Of a DNA stretch of 64,000 nucleotides, positions 11,382-23,684 are shown piece by piece. The position numbers and the translations under genes are program-made. The first letter of the stretch is position 1. Each line of letters begins with the position of its first letter. The notes beneath the pieces are model-generated. The model was not told the origin of the DNA. It searched no databases and saw nothing but the letters and a program-made list of their open reading frames with translations. The DNA comes from Pararge aegeria. Its lineage: Eukaryota; Arthropoda; Insecta; Lepidoptera; Nymphalidae. Location of the stretch: positions 3,038,001 through 3,102,000 of the forward strand of contig NC_053183.1 of assembly GCF_905163445.1 (NCBI RefSeq), read 5' to 3'.

Positions 11382-12476
11382 TTTACTACCGTGCTTTATC
11401 CGTTTATGAAGTTAAATTAATTTTCGCAAGGTGCTAAAATGGCGACCTTGCTAAGGTGTAACCAGCGCTAGCAGACCGCCCGCTAATTGGGCAGACAATA
11501 TCAAACGAAGTTCAGAGCGCCGCTGGTGGGATCGTGGGATTTCAAACCCCTATAAAAGACATACATGTGGACTTCCACAGGTTAATATGCTCGTGATTTA
11601 TTCAAATTATCAAATACCTACAGATAATAAACCAGAAAAATATTACCACGTATCACCTTAATAATTTACGAGCAAGAAAACACCATTAAAATAAATCAGT
11701 TTAACAAAACCGCTAATTTCCGAAATTAAACAGCAATAACACCTGCTGATAACATCGAGATACCAAAGTAAATGACTCCAGCCTCCGTGTCAGAGGTCAG
11801 GAATCGAACCAAAGACAGGTGTGGAAATAATTGCTAAAGCACAGAATTTAGGTGCGGTTAGTACTAGTGATAGAGTAGGTTAATGATATAATGAACTTAC
11901 ATGGGAAATGATGATAATGGACGAAAAAATACGTATTTATTTATTATTCTAACGAAGGAATATTTCTTTTGTATTTTGACTGGTAAAATATTTTTAAGGA
12001 ACCAACAATCCAACGTAAATTTCGGGGACCGTTTGGGAAAGTGAACTTTAAAAGTTGTGAAACGCAAACGATCCCATAACTGGACTCTATGGAACCAAAT
12101 AGGTCCCTTAAATCCCATAGCCCGTTAAACTGCGCGTTAATGATGTAGCAAGGAAGCCTTTGGGTAGATCTGTTACGAGAGGTGGCCCTTGCTAAATTAA
12201 CTTGTTTTAGATTTAGATACTTCAAATAGTTATCCGCCATAAAAAGACACACAAGTCTTTATATAGCAGTGGATATAGAAACTGTGACTTTGTAAGGGAA
12301 ATTGTCCAATGTATCGACACCATTTCGTCAACCTGATAAGTAATTTAACGGTTATGTTAAGTTAAGCACATAATTGACCGCGTGCCTGTTAAACTACTGA
12401 CCGTATTTGTGTTAGCAGATATATAATATCAATGGCATATATAAAAGGTACTCCGTAAAGTTTATTATTTAAATAA

Positions 12477-12612
12477 TAAATAAATAAACTACGACAATAC
12501 ACACATCGCCATCTAAACCCAAGATAAGCGTAGCTTGTATTATGGGTACTAAGATGAGTGATAAATATTTTTATGAATAATGTACATAAATACTTATAAT
12601 TTATACTCATAT
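12477..12612 (-). mobile_element. tRNA-derived SINE (family 1), 3' part, minus
   Basis: Reverse complement of the family 3' half: TTTATTTATT tail, ACGACAATACACACATCGCC, TAAGCGTAGCTTG and ATGGGTACTAAGATG, then the AT-rich middle. The tRNA-like head is missing. Confidence 0.8.
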
Positions 12613-13281
12613 AATAAAGAGGTAAAGTTTGTGAGTTTGTGACACTCGCGGGAGTAAGCTCTGGATCTCCTTAACGGATTTTAAACATTCTTTCTTTAAT
12701 ATAAAGCCACATTATTGGTGATGTTTATTGGCCATATTATCAAAAGTTATGAATACTTATCCAAATAAGTAAACTTATCTTCTCAAGTATTTAAAACAAA
12801 AGACTTTTCCCTTTTGCTGCTTATAATTTAGACGAATGGTTAAAGAGATAATACGAGATTCGAGATAGGTATGGAACCGCGACCATGTCATAATATTTTG
12901 AGTGATTTTATTTATATGAGACGGATTTTTATATGTTTAAAATGTCAACCTATTTAGAAATAATCAATATTGGCTTATATCAAGTTGGACTCCTGAAGAA
13001 CCGTATAATATTTTTGTACCAAATAATAACATTACATGTTTGATAGAAGCAGGCGTTACTTGCGTTAACTTCGAAAAGTTAGATGAACATGCCTAAGCTA
13101 TCACCGTTGAGCTGTGGTTTTAAGTCCTATGGTTCGATCAATTTTTGAATTTAAATGCCATTTACCATCTAAGACTGCATTTTGTAACCATCATTTAGCA
13201 GCAGGTAAGATTCTCGTCAAGGGCTAAAGTACTTAGTAGAAAAGAAAATTGCAATAAAAAACATCCCAATTATTCACTTAC

Positions 13282-13626
13282 CGGTAGGACAATCACACTC
13301 GTATCGTAGCTGATCCAACTGCGTACACCTCCCGCCATGCAGACACGGTGAAGGTTCACATGGGACATACTCCGTGTCACAATCCCTGCCTGTATACCCC
13401 GGCTCACACACACAGGTGTAAGACCCGTGGGTGTTGAAACACCTCCCGTGGTGACATGGGCCGGAGCCGCTCGAGCATTCGAACACGTCCTCAGTACATC
13501 GCGCGCCGGTGAAGCCGGGTGGACAGGCGCAAGAGTATCCGGCCGTCGTTGTATTGTCTGCAACGCAACGACCTCCGTTCCTGCAGGGTTGGGATGCGCA
13601 GTGGTCTTCGTGGGAGCATTCTTCGC
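13282..13626 (-). CDS. Notch: Notch receptor exon, end of EGF3 to most of EGF6
   Basis: A 345-bp internal exon. Acceptor: AACAG before GCGAAG (plus CT at 13627-13628). Donor: CCG before GTAAGT (plus ACTTAC at 13276-13281). Both introns are phase 1 and split a glycine codon, so the exon adds 115 codons in frame. It encodes the last cysteine region of EGF3 (GEEC), EGF4 (CASQPCRNGGRC...CACPPGFTGARC), EGF5 (FEC...PCHHGRCFNTHGSYTC...GYTGRDC) and EGF6 (VPCEPSPCLHGGRC...CDCPTG). NTHGSY and GYTG-x-DCDT match Drosophila Notch EGF5. EGF4 has C-A-S-Q-P-C, which fits the POGLUT O-glucose consensus C1-x-S-x-P-C2. Odd points: EGF4 has Arg where the O-fucose Ser/Thr would be, and EGF5 has only four residues between C2 and C3, so neither fits the O-fucose consensus that Drosophila has there. 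The region is much richer in GC than its flanks, as expected of coding DNA here. Confidence 0.96.
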
Positions 13627-16600
13627 CTGTTGACAAGGAGATAGTTTTAATTTTAAATTAGGTACATAGATAACATTCTTAAAAAGTTACTTTTAAATCA
13701 GGAAACAGGCTGGGCCTAGCGTTAAGGGCTACAGTAGCGTTATCAAACAGTTTCTCTGCGGCCAAAAATTGTTAAGTTCAGTGACCTTGAACTCTAGACG
13801 AGGTTTTATTGAAATTCAAGTTTATGTAGGCACATGCACTTATGAAGCTTTCATACATATATGTTAACATAATTGTGATAAATTCGTTCACCAACACCTT
13901 AAACCTAAAGATACGAGGGCCCTAAGAAGAGCCCACAACAAACAGCCGGGCATTTTCTTTTTGTTATCACCATCTCAAAGTCAATTAATATTTAGCTATG
14001 AAGTAAGAGCAAGATTTTTTATCTTTTAAGTATTCTTTTATATTATAATAGATTTTTTCTAGCTTACGTTTTATATAAACTTTGAAATTGTTGCGAGACA
14101 ATATTTCATTCGTTAATTTTGAATTCCCCTTGAATGATTATAATGATTTTATGTAGCGTAATAAACTGCACAAGGAGTTTATTTCTCTTCTAATTTTCTT
14201 ATTGTTACGGTCCATTTTCATTTAAAATGTGCTATATAATAATAGGGCTGATTTAACAGCATCTTGAGTAAATCAAACGGCAAATGTTGCAAGACGTTAA
14301 ATGATCCTGGTTTCCAATTTAATTAAAATATATAACTTGAAATATCATTAGTTAAAAGACAAAAAGACTAACTAAATATATGCTAATCAAATTTTACATT
14401 CACGTCCATAGATCACAAAAACATCTGGATCGGCATCAAAGTATTTTCTCATGATTTGAAATTCAAACCTAATTAACCGGTGATATTGTGTGAAATAGAT
14501 TCACAGATACTTCTTAATTAGCAGCATCCAGTTATTGACCATCAATTAAAACCCAAATAGCTCATTAGGACATCAAAGTCAGAAGGATCTACACGTTTTT
14601 TGCTGAATAATTAATTTTATGACATGCGGCTCGGTAGAAACACGTTACAAAATGGATATATTCAAAAACCCACAACAAAAACAAACTTCCGAAGCGCCCC
14701 CTGGATTTTTATGTTATACAAAACATATAAATGAAAACAAACTCGAAAATTCTGTTGCTAGCCCGACAGTCCGCCAAATACCCAATATTTTGCGCTTTCA
14801 GCACTATAGTTAACCATAAAATTATTGCAGTATTAATGGAATTATTTACCCTCCAACTAATAAAAGCTGTAAAGCGATTGCATAGTGACGCAATTTTTCG
14901 TCTTCTTCTTTAGAATGTCAAAATATTGAGACTTTATAGAGATAAGAGAAAACATGATATAGCCAGCTCGCACATTTAATCGTAAAGCCATAATTGCCCT
15001 TACACAAGAAGACATAACATGAATAGCGATTGAATGACTAAAACTTCTACACCAGTTAAGAAAATAGTCATGAAAAATAGCTAAATAACGATTATTCCTT
15101 CTAATGAAAAAGCCACATTTAAAATGGTCTCTATTTTTGATACAGACGATATTTGTAGAACACTTAATTTTATGTTACAACTTTTTGCGCCGATGCTGTA
15201 GAAAGGAGCAAAATAGTAATTTAGATAACTTAAATTATTACTCCTCAAGGATTTATGAAAATACTTAAAAAGAAACTGTTCTGCATTTTCTCGCGCTTAA
15301 CTTTTGGGATGTAAAGGTTTCATTGTCAATGAGTAAAGTCTTATCTATTTGATCTTGTTAATCTTACTTTCGTATTAAACGTTTATTAAAATGAAAGCAG
15401 CGTGTTCAATATTCAATAAGTAGATTCAGTCAATAACGATTACATTTTATGATCGAAAATATAACTTGTCATGTTAAATAGATATGAATTTGAGATAAAC
15501 TCGTTTTTGAAAATATATAATCATAGTTAACAAGCCTAACGGAATACTTGTGGAGGTCAAATTGTTAAGAAAATCAATAAAAGTGGAATAAATTATAGTT
15601 ATCGGCTACTTAATGACAACAGTTGTCTATACTGTTGATTTCTTTAGTGAATTTTTGGATATTGATAAATATCTACCGTTTACTGTCATTGAAAAAATAC
15701 TTGCAACTTTTAATTGGTTTTAAATCAAGCAGAATCTAGATAGTGCAAATAGGTCGAAGGTCGGTAGTTGCAAAAGGTTTTTTAATTTGATTCTTCTGTA
15801 TTTTCAGCTACGGTGGCTGATACACCCACTGATGACATCCATCTACTGATCGGTTTAACTAATAGTCACGCATATATGTTAGGGAACCTTATGATAGGAT
15901 ATCTATTGGTGTACAAGTTTATCTGTGAACATCTAATATCTGTTTTGATTTTCTCATACATTGTAGTTAATCTATAAACACGTCTTTTATGCAAAATTAA
16001 TTAATATTGTGAATGCATAACTTTTAATAGTCATTATTGGTTATAATGTTCCATTTCACTAGCTCATTTTCTGTATTTAACCCTACTTGTTATACTAAAC
16101 TCAAATTTGATGACGTAACATTCTTACGTACGACGTATCTTTTATTTAGAAGGAAACTGAAAACTCAATTTCTAAATCATTATTTAATGTTCCGTGTAAT
16201 TTTGTCTAAGGAACATCGATCATCCATATCTAAAAGTCCATCGCATTTACTACTGAACAAAGTACCGAGTAAAACACAGTATTTATTAGTCTTAAGAAAT
16301 TTATTAGGCATGATTACTTTGTCAGCTTTGATCCCAACCGGATCCTTGTGCTACTCATTAGGGGCTATGTCACTGGTCTTGAACTTTTGATTACAAGAAG
16401 CGTATTTTCGAAGCTTTTATTATGAAGGGCCGTATTTGATCTGTTTTTCATTAAAAAACCAATTAACTGTGAAACATGCGGCAGTTTCAACGAGTACTTT
16501 TATTTGATTACTGTTTTAATGGTTTTCCCTTTCTGTATAAGTTATAAACTAATTAAACAAACTGAACTGATAAATTATTTAAATTTTTGTCATTATTTAA

Positions 16601-19600
16601 CTCCGTTAATTTTTTAATTCAGGCAATGTGCAAAATCCATTAAAATACAAGACAATATAACTAAAGATGAATTTTATTTTATATCATTTTTTTCCCCATT
16701 TTTTAAATTTCAATCGCTAAAATAATAAAATTACTTTCGATCACTAATTGTTTTTTCTTACGTTTAAGATTAACACCTGATTTTGGTTTCATTGAAAAAT
16801 AAGTATTGTTATTAGATCAATGTACTTAACTGCATTATCGTTGCCTACTTCGTGGAGCAGAGGGATATACTTAAAGTCTTAATCGATTTAAAAGATTTAA
16901 AACCTATTTAATAAGAATTATAATTCGTTCGGCACTAAACGTGAGAAGGACCTACCACTTTTAACAGTCCATATTTTTTTCTTAAATCATTCATTAGTCA
17001 ATCGATAAGTTACGACTTAGGCATTTGAATCGAATGGACGATTTAAATGAATGCGTTATGCGCTCGCACCAAATTCGTCATCAGATAATTGGAATGCTTA
17101 GCTGACTAATCGACTTGCGCTAAACGACATCAGGAATTTAGTTTGATTGGTGGAACACGCTCAATTGCTGTTATGCTCACAGTTTTGATTCTTGTGCATA
17201 CTTCTTTGTATTGTAGTTCAACTTATACGACATTAAACCACTTAAAAGGATAGTATAAGTTGAATTATCCATACAAATCCCTCTATTTCCTCACTGGATA
17301 ATGTCTCTAGAGCAATCGTTATTTAGTGTATATATGTCGCAATCATTTATTTTTCTTAAAAAGCTTATAACTTTAGAAAAACTGAATATCTAAAATGACT
17401 AAAATTCGCCTTTTTTCAGCCATGTACCAAAAATGAAAGAATTAAGAAAGATTAATCTGCACGTAATCTTTCTCAGAATTTTTTGCCATAAATAATTGGA
17501 CCGGTCGGTTCGGTTTTAGATCTATTCATCAAATTTGTCTCAAATACAATCTAGATAAATATTACTACCCCGTTAGCTGATTCGTAGTAATTACATTATT
17601 GACATTAGCCAAAAATTGCGAGGCATATATTATCATGTTTGTAACGAGAATGAAATGTGTTTAAAGTTAAATTGAAAGAAAGTTTAATATTAAAACTAAC
17701 GGATTGTGATTTGATACGAGAAGATAGTGATCAATCGAAATATGAAGTAAATTTGCACGGAGTGTTTAAGTCATTAATTTGAAAATCTTAGCTAACCAGG
17801 AAGTTAATCTTATGAGATAACTATTTATGTTGTTTTTTTGTTCGTTACTTAGCGACACTTTTGCTAAGGGATTAAAGATTTTTTATCAGACCGTTTGGAT
17901 ACACAGAAGCTACCTCGGTGACTTTAATATCAATTTATTGGCAATGACATGTCGCCATACAGTAGTAAATTGTTGCGAAAGAGGAAACATAAATTGCTTC
18001 ACTTTCTACTTCTTATTTCGTATTTCCTGTGTGAGACAATTTGCTCAGACGAGTCGGGTCTCTTGGTGACTCATAATAAAGTTGCTTCGGTTGCTCGTTG
18101 GTACGGAACTGCTAGCCAGAGTGGTTACTAAGGGTGTGAGCCAGCGCGACAGCTTTGCTGCTGCGAAATGGTCTAAGCCTCGAAGTAATCAGGAGTTTGG
18201 TGAACCGGACGTGCAACTAGCACCTTTTCTGAGTCTCCAGTGAGTGAGACCACAACTTATGGTGTCCTCTGGACAATTGGAATCATCATTACTTACGGTC
18301 TTATGCTGCTTGCGTTCAGCAGCATCATGTCACTATTTTGATGTCATCTGACCTAATTGGGGGCTAACAATGCTTCGATTACTGTTGTGGCTCATGGTTC
18401 TAGCATCTTGACACCCGAGCATCCATCGATTTCTGAATTATTTGCCCTGCCCATTGTACAGCACAGCTTCGCGACTCGAGCTATAGCGGTAACTAACTGT
18501 GCTTCTTCTATGGACCTCCTCTTTTCTGATTTAATCAAGCAGCGCGAGCGAAGATCTCTCAATCGCTTGAAAGAACTGAATTGAGTCCATACGTTAGGTT
18601 CCACAAATAAGATTAATGTAAGATGTAAGAGACCAGCTATTTGGTATGTTTATTTAAAACAATAGACTTTGAGATCATCCACCTCGATCAGAGATAGAAG
18701 CCAAGCTAGTCGGTTGGTAAATCTTTCCGAAAGGGCCTCACAATCTATCATTGGTCAGTATGTTGAATAAAACAATAGAGAAAGGTACAGACGCCGATGT
18801 GTCCGAATCGCTAGCGACTAGAAGCCGGCTCGGCCCTTATTTTTATAGATCTGACAAACACTATGTTTAGAAGAGTTCTATTTACCAAATATGCTGTAGA
18901 GTTTAGATGTACTTTTGTACACATGTTATGTATATTGAAGTATTATTGGCTGATTTACCTGTCGCATTATCCTGTTTTCTATTACTACAGTTATCACTCT
19001 GGGTTGTCTAGAGGAGATCCCTTGAAGAACTTTGTCGTATTTTTTCTATTTCTTTTATTTATTTACTTTGTATTAGCTGTTGTGTTATTTTGTGAATTAA
19101 AACACTGCAGGATGGTATTATAAACTAAAAAAACTATTTGTCTTGGAAGTCTTCATATTGTAGGTAAAACTTGTGTGAGTTTCTTTCCTACAACTTCCGA
19201 CAGTGGGATAACAACAAATATGATTGAAAGTCAAAACATGAATGTCAAGATCCAATTCATCATGAAATATAATCAAATAGTTGATGCGCTTGATTTTGAG
19301 CTTGTGCACTTGTTGCTTGACGTTACAAGATATAAGGAATCATAATAATTTAAAGTATGCCGAATATATTATCCAGGATGGAGTAAACTTGAATCCTGGA
19401 TAAAATTATCTACGATCGGTTCAGCAATGGTATAAAAAGTCGAATTATGTTTAATTAAATGGTATACCTGGCTGGCCAGGCTAACCAATTATTAATTACA
19501 GTAAATCTGTATTTTTATTAATTGTCTGGTATTATTATTCAATTTATCTGGCACTTTGGATTTAATCAATCTCTTAAATGCCGAGAAAAAAACTGAAAGC

Positions 19601-20603
19601 TGTACAAGTATTTTTAATTGCACAGGTTACAAAAACACAAGACCCACCGGCATCGTTTCGTTTGATAACATAATTGCGCTTGTAATGCTTTTAACAGACG
19701 ATATAACTTGGTTGAAGCCAACATGAATGACTTATATCTCAACTTAAACAGAAAGAGTTCTTCGCATACTTCAAGAACGCAGTTATATAGCCTTTAGCTC
19801 CTTTGATTTTGAGAATTGGTCTAGAGTTTTGTGCTTTGCAGAGTCGGGTCAAACACATTAAAAAGTAATGTTAGCTATAAGTAGAAATAAATGTTATAGT
19901 AGGCACTAGAATTAAATCTAAATATTGTTTCGAAATTGTTCTTTGTCAATATCATTTCATAAAAAATCTTGAAGCCTGTTTTAAATGTTTGTAATAAGTA
20001 CAAATTCACTCAGACCTAAATTATCTTTAAGGGACTGACTAAGTTGGTGCGTCTATTAGCAGAAAAACCAAATTCTTGTAAGCTCAAAACTATATTGTTG
20101 ATTATAAACTCTACTGGATCGTAATAGGTGTTAAAGACGTTTATGTCAGCAAGCTATTAAAAGGTTAAATTGAAATGAAATGTTAATAGTTAAGACAACT
20201 TTCAAAAACTATCGTTTCTTGTTTCATCATATCGTAATTGTTTAGGTTTAATAATACCTTCAAGTTATTCACTTAAATTAAGAAAAAAAAAATTCTTTTC
20301 AATATTTATATTATTAAGACAGACTTTAGTTAAATGTTTAAATTCAAACCGTGGCCTCCATATTGCTATAATAATAAATTATCCATTGTCAAAATTTTTC
20401 ATTTCAGCTTAGTCTTTCCTTTTGTTAAGTACAACAGGCTACTAATACGTCTAATTTTTCTTTTTTCTTTGTGATTAATATAATTAAATTCCAAAAGTGT
20501 TTGATAATTTGTATAAACAGACAGATTTAGACTTTTTTAATGGTAATAAAAAATTTGGAATGAGCTAAATGAAGGAGCAATTATTTCTTTTTTTAGTAAA
20601 TGT

Positions 20604-20800
20604 TGTGAGTTCGATTCCCACAACTGGAAAAAATATTGTGCGCTTAACATGAGTGTTTTTTCAGTGCTCGGTGTTTTTATCTATATATAACAAGTATTTA
20701 TGTATATTATTAATATTATATATAAATTAATAAAAATTATTCATCAGTCATCCTAGCACACATAACACAAGCTTAATTTCGGCTAGATTTATTTACTTAT
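20604..20800 (+). mobile_element. tRNA-derived SINE (family 1), 5'-truncated
   Basis: Starts in the B box (GAGTTCGATTCCCACAACTGG), then the diverged body, ATTCATCAGTCATCCTAGC and CATAACACAAGC, ending in a (TTTA)n-like tail. Confidence 0.75.
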
Positions 20801-21809
20801 TTATTTAGGAAAACCAACCGCTAATAATTTTTTTCTTGTCCAAGTTTTTACGCTGTGAGCTAAGTGAATGTACAGCTTATTACAGGTTTTCACAACGTTT
20901 ACAAATAATTTCAAAATTAATTTTAAAATTAATTAGATTGCGATGTCTGTATTGTCGTACATATATTACTTTAGTTTTATGTAAATAAGTAATGATTGCG
21001 CATCAACTACGTTTCTTCTATAGCCTATGATCGCCTGGAAGAAATCGCTATGTAGCAGTAAGACTGCCGCTGCCAAATTATAACCTTTTTCAAACTGGCT
21101 CTATGATTTTTTTCTGTGGGGAAAAATAAAAGTTCGGTATTCAATCATGCCTTAGTAAAAAGCTCTCACTGTACTTAACGTTATTTAATCATATTATTAT
21201 AAAGTACGTACCTACATTATAACATATCTTCCCAAGGAACAAAGTGCAATAAAGCCTAATTAATGTCGTAAATAGCATAGGTTCCGCGATTTATTCATAT
21301 CTCATACACTTGTATAGGTTCAACAAACACCTGCTGCATTGCTACGGACAGTCATTCACCGTATATGGAAATTATCTTATGAGCATTAGATACAGGGTGT
21401 TCGACACCAATCAAATGTTCAATAGTTTCAAACAACATTATGATGCATGATTATAAAATATATTGTTTTCTTTCTTTTTCCGAATCCATAAAAGGACAGC
21501 CATCCAGACACTTTTAAAACTTTTATCTCGACGAAATTACTGTATTATACTCCTTATCTGGTTGTATTTTGCATTGTTTCTGTTTACAATGCATATATAT
21601 AGTAGGTACGTCTATGAAAAGCATCATTTATTCGAGCATTTGTTTTAACGCAAACAATGTTTTTTATTTAATTTATTATTATTTAAATAGTAAATAAGTT
21701 CTCTCTCATTATTAGTGACTCAAAACTTTGAATCTATATTATCTATTAGCCATAACTGTGAGCTAATATATTCTGACACGACCAATTATATCCTGTTACA
21801 CTAATATTT

Positions 21810-22125
21810 CGATAAACAAAGATGCAATTCGTCGTGCTAGGACACTCATTGGCAAAGACCTTGTAGTCAGAAGACTGCAAGGTCTCGCCTGCCTGCCTCG
21901 CTGTATTCTACAAGATACATCTCGCGGAGAGTGCTATTCGATTTGAACCATCTCCTTTCTATCATCGAACTGCGAGGCACAGAAAGAATCTGCACTTTTA
22001 CGTTGTTGAAATACCATCTGGTCAAAGGCTTGGAATGCCCTCCAATCTCCCGACTTCCATATTATCTGGGTACCTTCAAATCAAGAGTGACTAGACATAT
22101 TCTAGGCAAGCGCCCCACATCTTAG
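21810..22125 (+). pseudogene. LINE reverse transcriptase C-terminus, decayed (Jockey-like)
   Basis: The frame ending at 22125 finishes with L-G-T-F-K-S-R-V-T-R-H and then L-G-K-R-P-T-S, the usual end of Jockey/CR1-type ORF2 proteins in insects (F-K-x-R-V-n-r-h-L-l-G-K-R). The expected W-N-x-L-P motif just before is altered to G-L-E-C-P-P. Upstream sequence has GC content like coding DNA but is broken by stops. No endonuclease or polymerase core is present. Family placement is from pattern memory. Confidence 0.6.
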
Positions 22126-22747
22126 GCTGCATCATCACTTGCCATCAAGTCAATCATTATCACTCACTTGTCTATATATCAAAAAAATAAACTTTACAGA
22201 CCAGATTTACAGACTTTTTTTTTAACTTACAGGAGGGAACTCTTGATGTTTGACTATTTACTGATTTAGTACATACAACAAAAAACCTAGCCATTGTGAA
22301 AGTAAAAATATTTTTTAAAATTGACAACCCTAATCTAATAAGGAATCATCCGATAACTATCTAGTATTAAAGATTAATAAAGGCGGTCATATTTCAAACC
22401 AGAACACCATTATGCTGTCATATAAAGATTTATTGGTATTGCTTACCGGCGTATACCACCTTCAGGGCTTTAGTACCATAGACCTTCTTATACCTTAGGC
22501 TTCATACGAGCCCAGTTTGAAAAGGTGCATTATTCCGTTTAAATTACAATGTTATAATAAAGCCTGGTAAGTATTTTATATGGACACAGAGCCCTTTGAT
22601 CAAAGATTTCTTTACCAGCAAAAAGTTAGCGCCTAACCATAGATCTTATCTCATTGTATGACAGTTCTTTCAGACTTTAATGTATTCCTTAAAATTCCTT
22701 TAATATTGTTTAGTTTCGGCTTCGGCCGTTACCTTCCTACCGACAAA

Positions 22748-22777
22748 GTACCCTGGGAGGCAGTCGCATTCAAAGGT
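22748..22777 (-). pseudogene. Relic of the EGF3 exon end (copy 1)
   Basis: Read on the minus strand this 30-base stretch gives T-F-E-C-D-C-L-P-G-Y, almost the same as T-F-E-C-D-C-P-P-G-Y at the end of the functional exon (23967-24244). It lies 1.2 kb downstream of that exon in the transcript. Outside the core the match fades: the sequence after the Tyr codon no longer carries the GTAAGC donor, and no acceptor or upstream EGF sequence is present. It is a partial duplication, not a working exon. Confidence 0.75.
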
Positions 22778-22795
22778 TAGGAACCTTTTGTAACA

Positions 22796-22920
22796 TACTC
22801 ATCTTGCACAAGGATATCTTACAATCAATTTTACTCAACTATTACCGCTACACTAACTAAGGCTTACCTGTTCACCCTGGTAAGCAATCGCATTAAATAT
22901 TTGACCAATGATTTAAGCAA
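22796..22920 (-). pseudogene. Degenerate copy of exon end plus intron start, donor intact (copy 2)
   Basis: On the minus strand the segment 22868-22897 matches the last 30 bases of the EGF1-3 exon with small deletions and ends in ACAG followed by GTAAGCC at 22861-22867. The adjoining intron-like sequence (22803-22861, TTGCACAAGGATATC on the plus strand) matches the same region of copy 3 almost perfectly and of the real intron start more loosely. The coding frame is broken. What survives is a consensus 5' splice site in the same sense as the gene. Confidence 0.75.
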
Positions 22921-22985
22921 TATATGGGTGTTTATATGTATATTATAAGTATTTACGTATATTATTTGTAAAAATATTCTGACTG
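22919..22985 (+). mobile_element. SINE (family 1) internal fragment
   Basis: TGGGTGTTTATATGTATAT, TAAGTATTTACGTATATT and AAAAATATTCTGAC match the middle of the family. It is inserted directly after degenerate exon copy 2 and before the pogo-type MITE. Confidence 0.65.
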
Positions 22986-23004
22986 ACTGACAGATATATA
23001 TATA

Positions 23005-23485
23005 CAGTCAAACCTGGGTAAGTGAGAACTGGATAAGTGAGAAAACTCTATAAGTGAGAGTAAGTAATAGCCAGGACCCGTGATTTTAAGCTCCCAAAAC
23101 CTCTATTAGCGAGAAACAGAAACCTTTGTAAGAGAGAGTCGTTTTTCCCTCACGGACCTCCGTAAGTGAGACTGTTACTTATCTATACCTCTATACCTAA
23201 GCGACAGTCGAGCAAGCAATATTCGACAAAATTTATGAGTTAGAGAAAAACATTCAAAATACAAAAACAGAAACCCAAACGAAATTCACGGATTTTTTAA
23301 AATGTAATTAAGTTCTAAATAAAATAAAATTACATCGTGCATGAATATGTCTTGTTATTGCTGCGTACCTCTATAAGAGAGAAACGCTACCCATGTACCT
23401 GCATTAGCGAGAAACTCGGGTTAGTGAGAAATCTTTATAAGCGAGAATGAGATCCCTTGAACTCTCGCTTATCCAGGTTTGACTG
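23005..23485 (+). mobile_element. Pogo/Tigger-type MITE, 481 bp, TA target duplication
   Basis: Begins CAGTCAAACCTGGGTAAG and ends in its near-exact inverse, with CAGTCAAACCTGG and GATAAGCGAGA read from the other end. It is flanked on both sides by TA within a TATATA run. The inner sequence carries about ten direct copies of a 9-base word close to TAAGTGAGA (variants TTAGCGAGA, TAAGAGAGA) near both ends, plus one inverted copy in the right terminus. A remnant of a transposase C-terminus lies in the middle. CAGT terminus, TA duplication and that remnant together point to the pogo/Tigger group. It splits the array of degenerate exon copies. Confidence 0.8.
23201..23311 (+). pseudogene. Transposase C-terminus remnant, pogo/Tigger-like
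   Basis: An open stretch of 36 codons ends at a TAA stop (23309-23311) and follows an in-frame TAA at 23198-23200. It reads A-I-F-D-K-I-Y-E-L-E-K-N-I then, after a charged spacer, T-K-F-T-D-F-L-K. A leucine/glutamate helix followed by a basic T-K-I-T-D-F-F-K type tail is typical of the end of pogo/Tigger DDE transposases. Only the extreme C-terminus remains, so the element is an internal deletion derivative and cannot move itself. The family match is from memory of the group's pattern, not from a search. Confidence 0.6.
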
Positions 23486-23557
23486 TATATATATAAAATC
23501 TGTTAATTAAAAAATAAATAAATAAGAGGTACCTTGCTTACCTTTTTGCTTGTGAAA

Positions 23558-23684
23558 CGTACTCATTTTGCACAAGGATATCCTTAAATCAATTTTACTC
23601 AACTATTACCGCTACACTAACTAAGGCTTACCTGTTTACTCTGGGAAGCAATCGCATTAATATTTGACCAATCATTTAAGCAGT
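23558..23684 (-). pseudogene. Degenerate copy of exon end plus intron start, donor intact (copy 3)
   Basis: Very similar to copy 2, including the intron-like arm 23568-23625 and a GTAAGCC donor (plus GCTTAC at 23626-23631) preceded by AAACAG. Copies 2 and 3 are closer to each other than either is to the real exon boundary at 23967, which suggests a second, later duplication of an already diverged copy. No acceptor and no upstream EGF sequence accompany it. Confidence 0.75.

Larger units (their letters stand above)
95..13281 (-). other. Notch: Notch intron between the EGF3-6 exon and the EGF6-7 exon
   Basis: A 13.2-kb intron bounded by GTAAGT and AG on the minus strand and phase 1 at both ends. 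No other conserved coding segment was seen. It is dense in repeats: several copies of one tRNA-derived SINE, copies of a second family here called repeat B, a Helitron-type insertion inside a SINE, and fragments of Lepidoptera-type LINE and Helitron families. Apart from those listed separately, 1900-3280 and 6650-8640 hold only AT-rich sequence with no recognisable gene. Confidence 0.85.

Noticed and set aside
13427..13633. A 68-codon plus-strand open frame.
   Set aside because: It is antisense to the Notch EGF3-6 exon and is open only because of that exon's codon composition.
16037..16390. A 117-codon plus-strand open frame.
   Set aside because: AT-rich codons, no domain, no repeat or splice context; likely chance.
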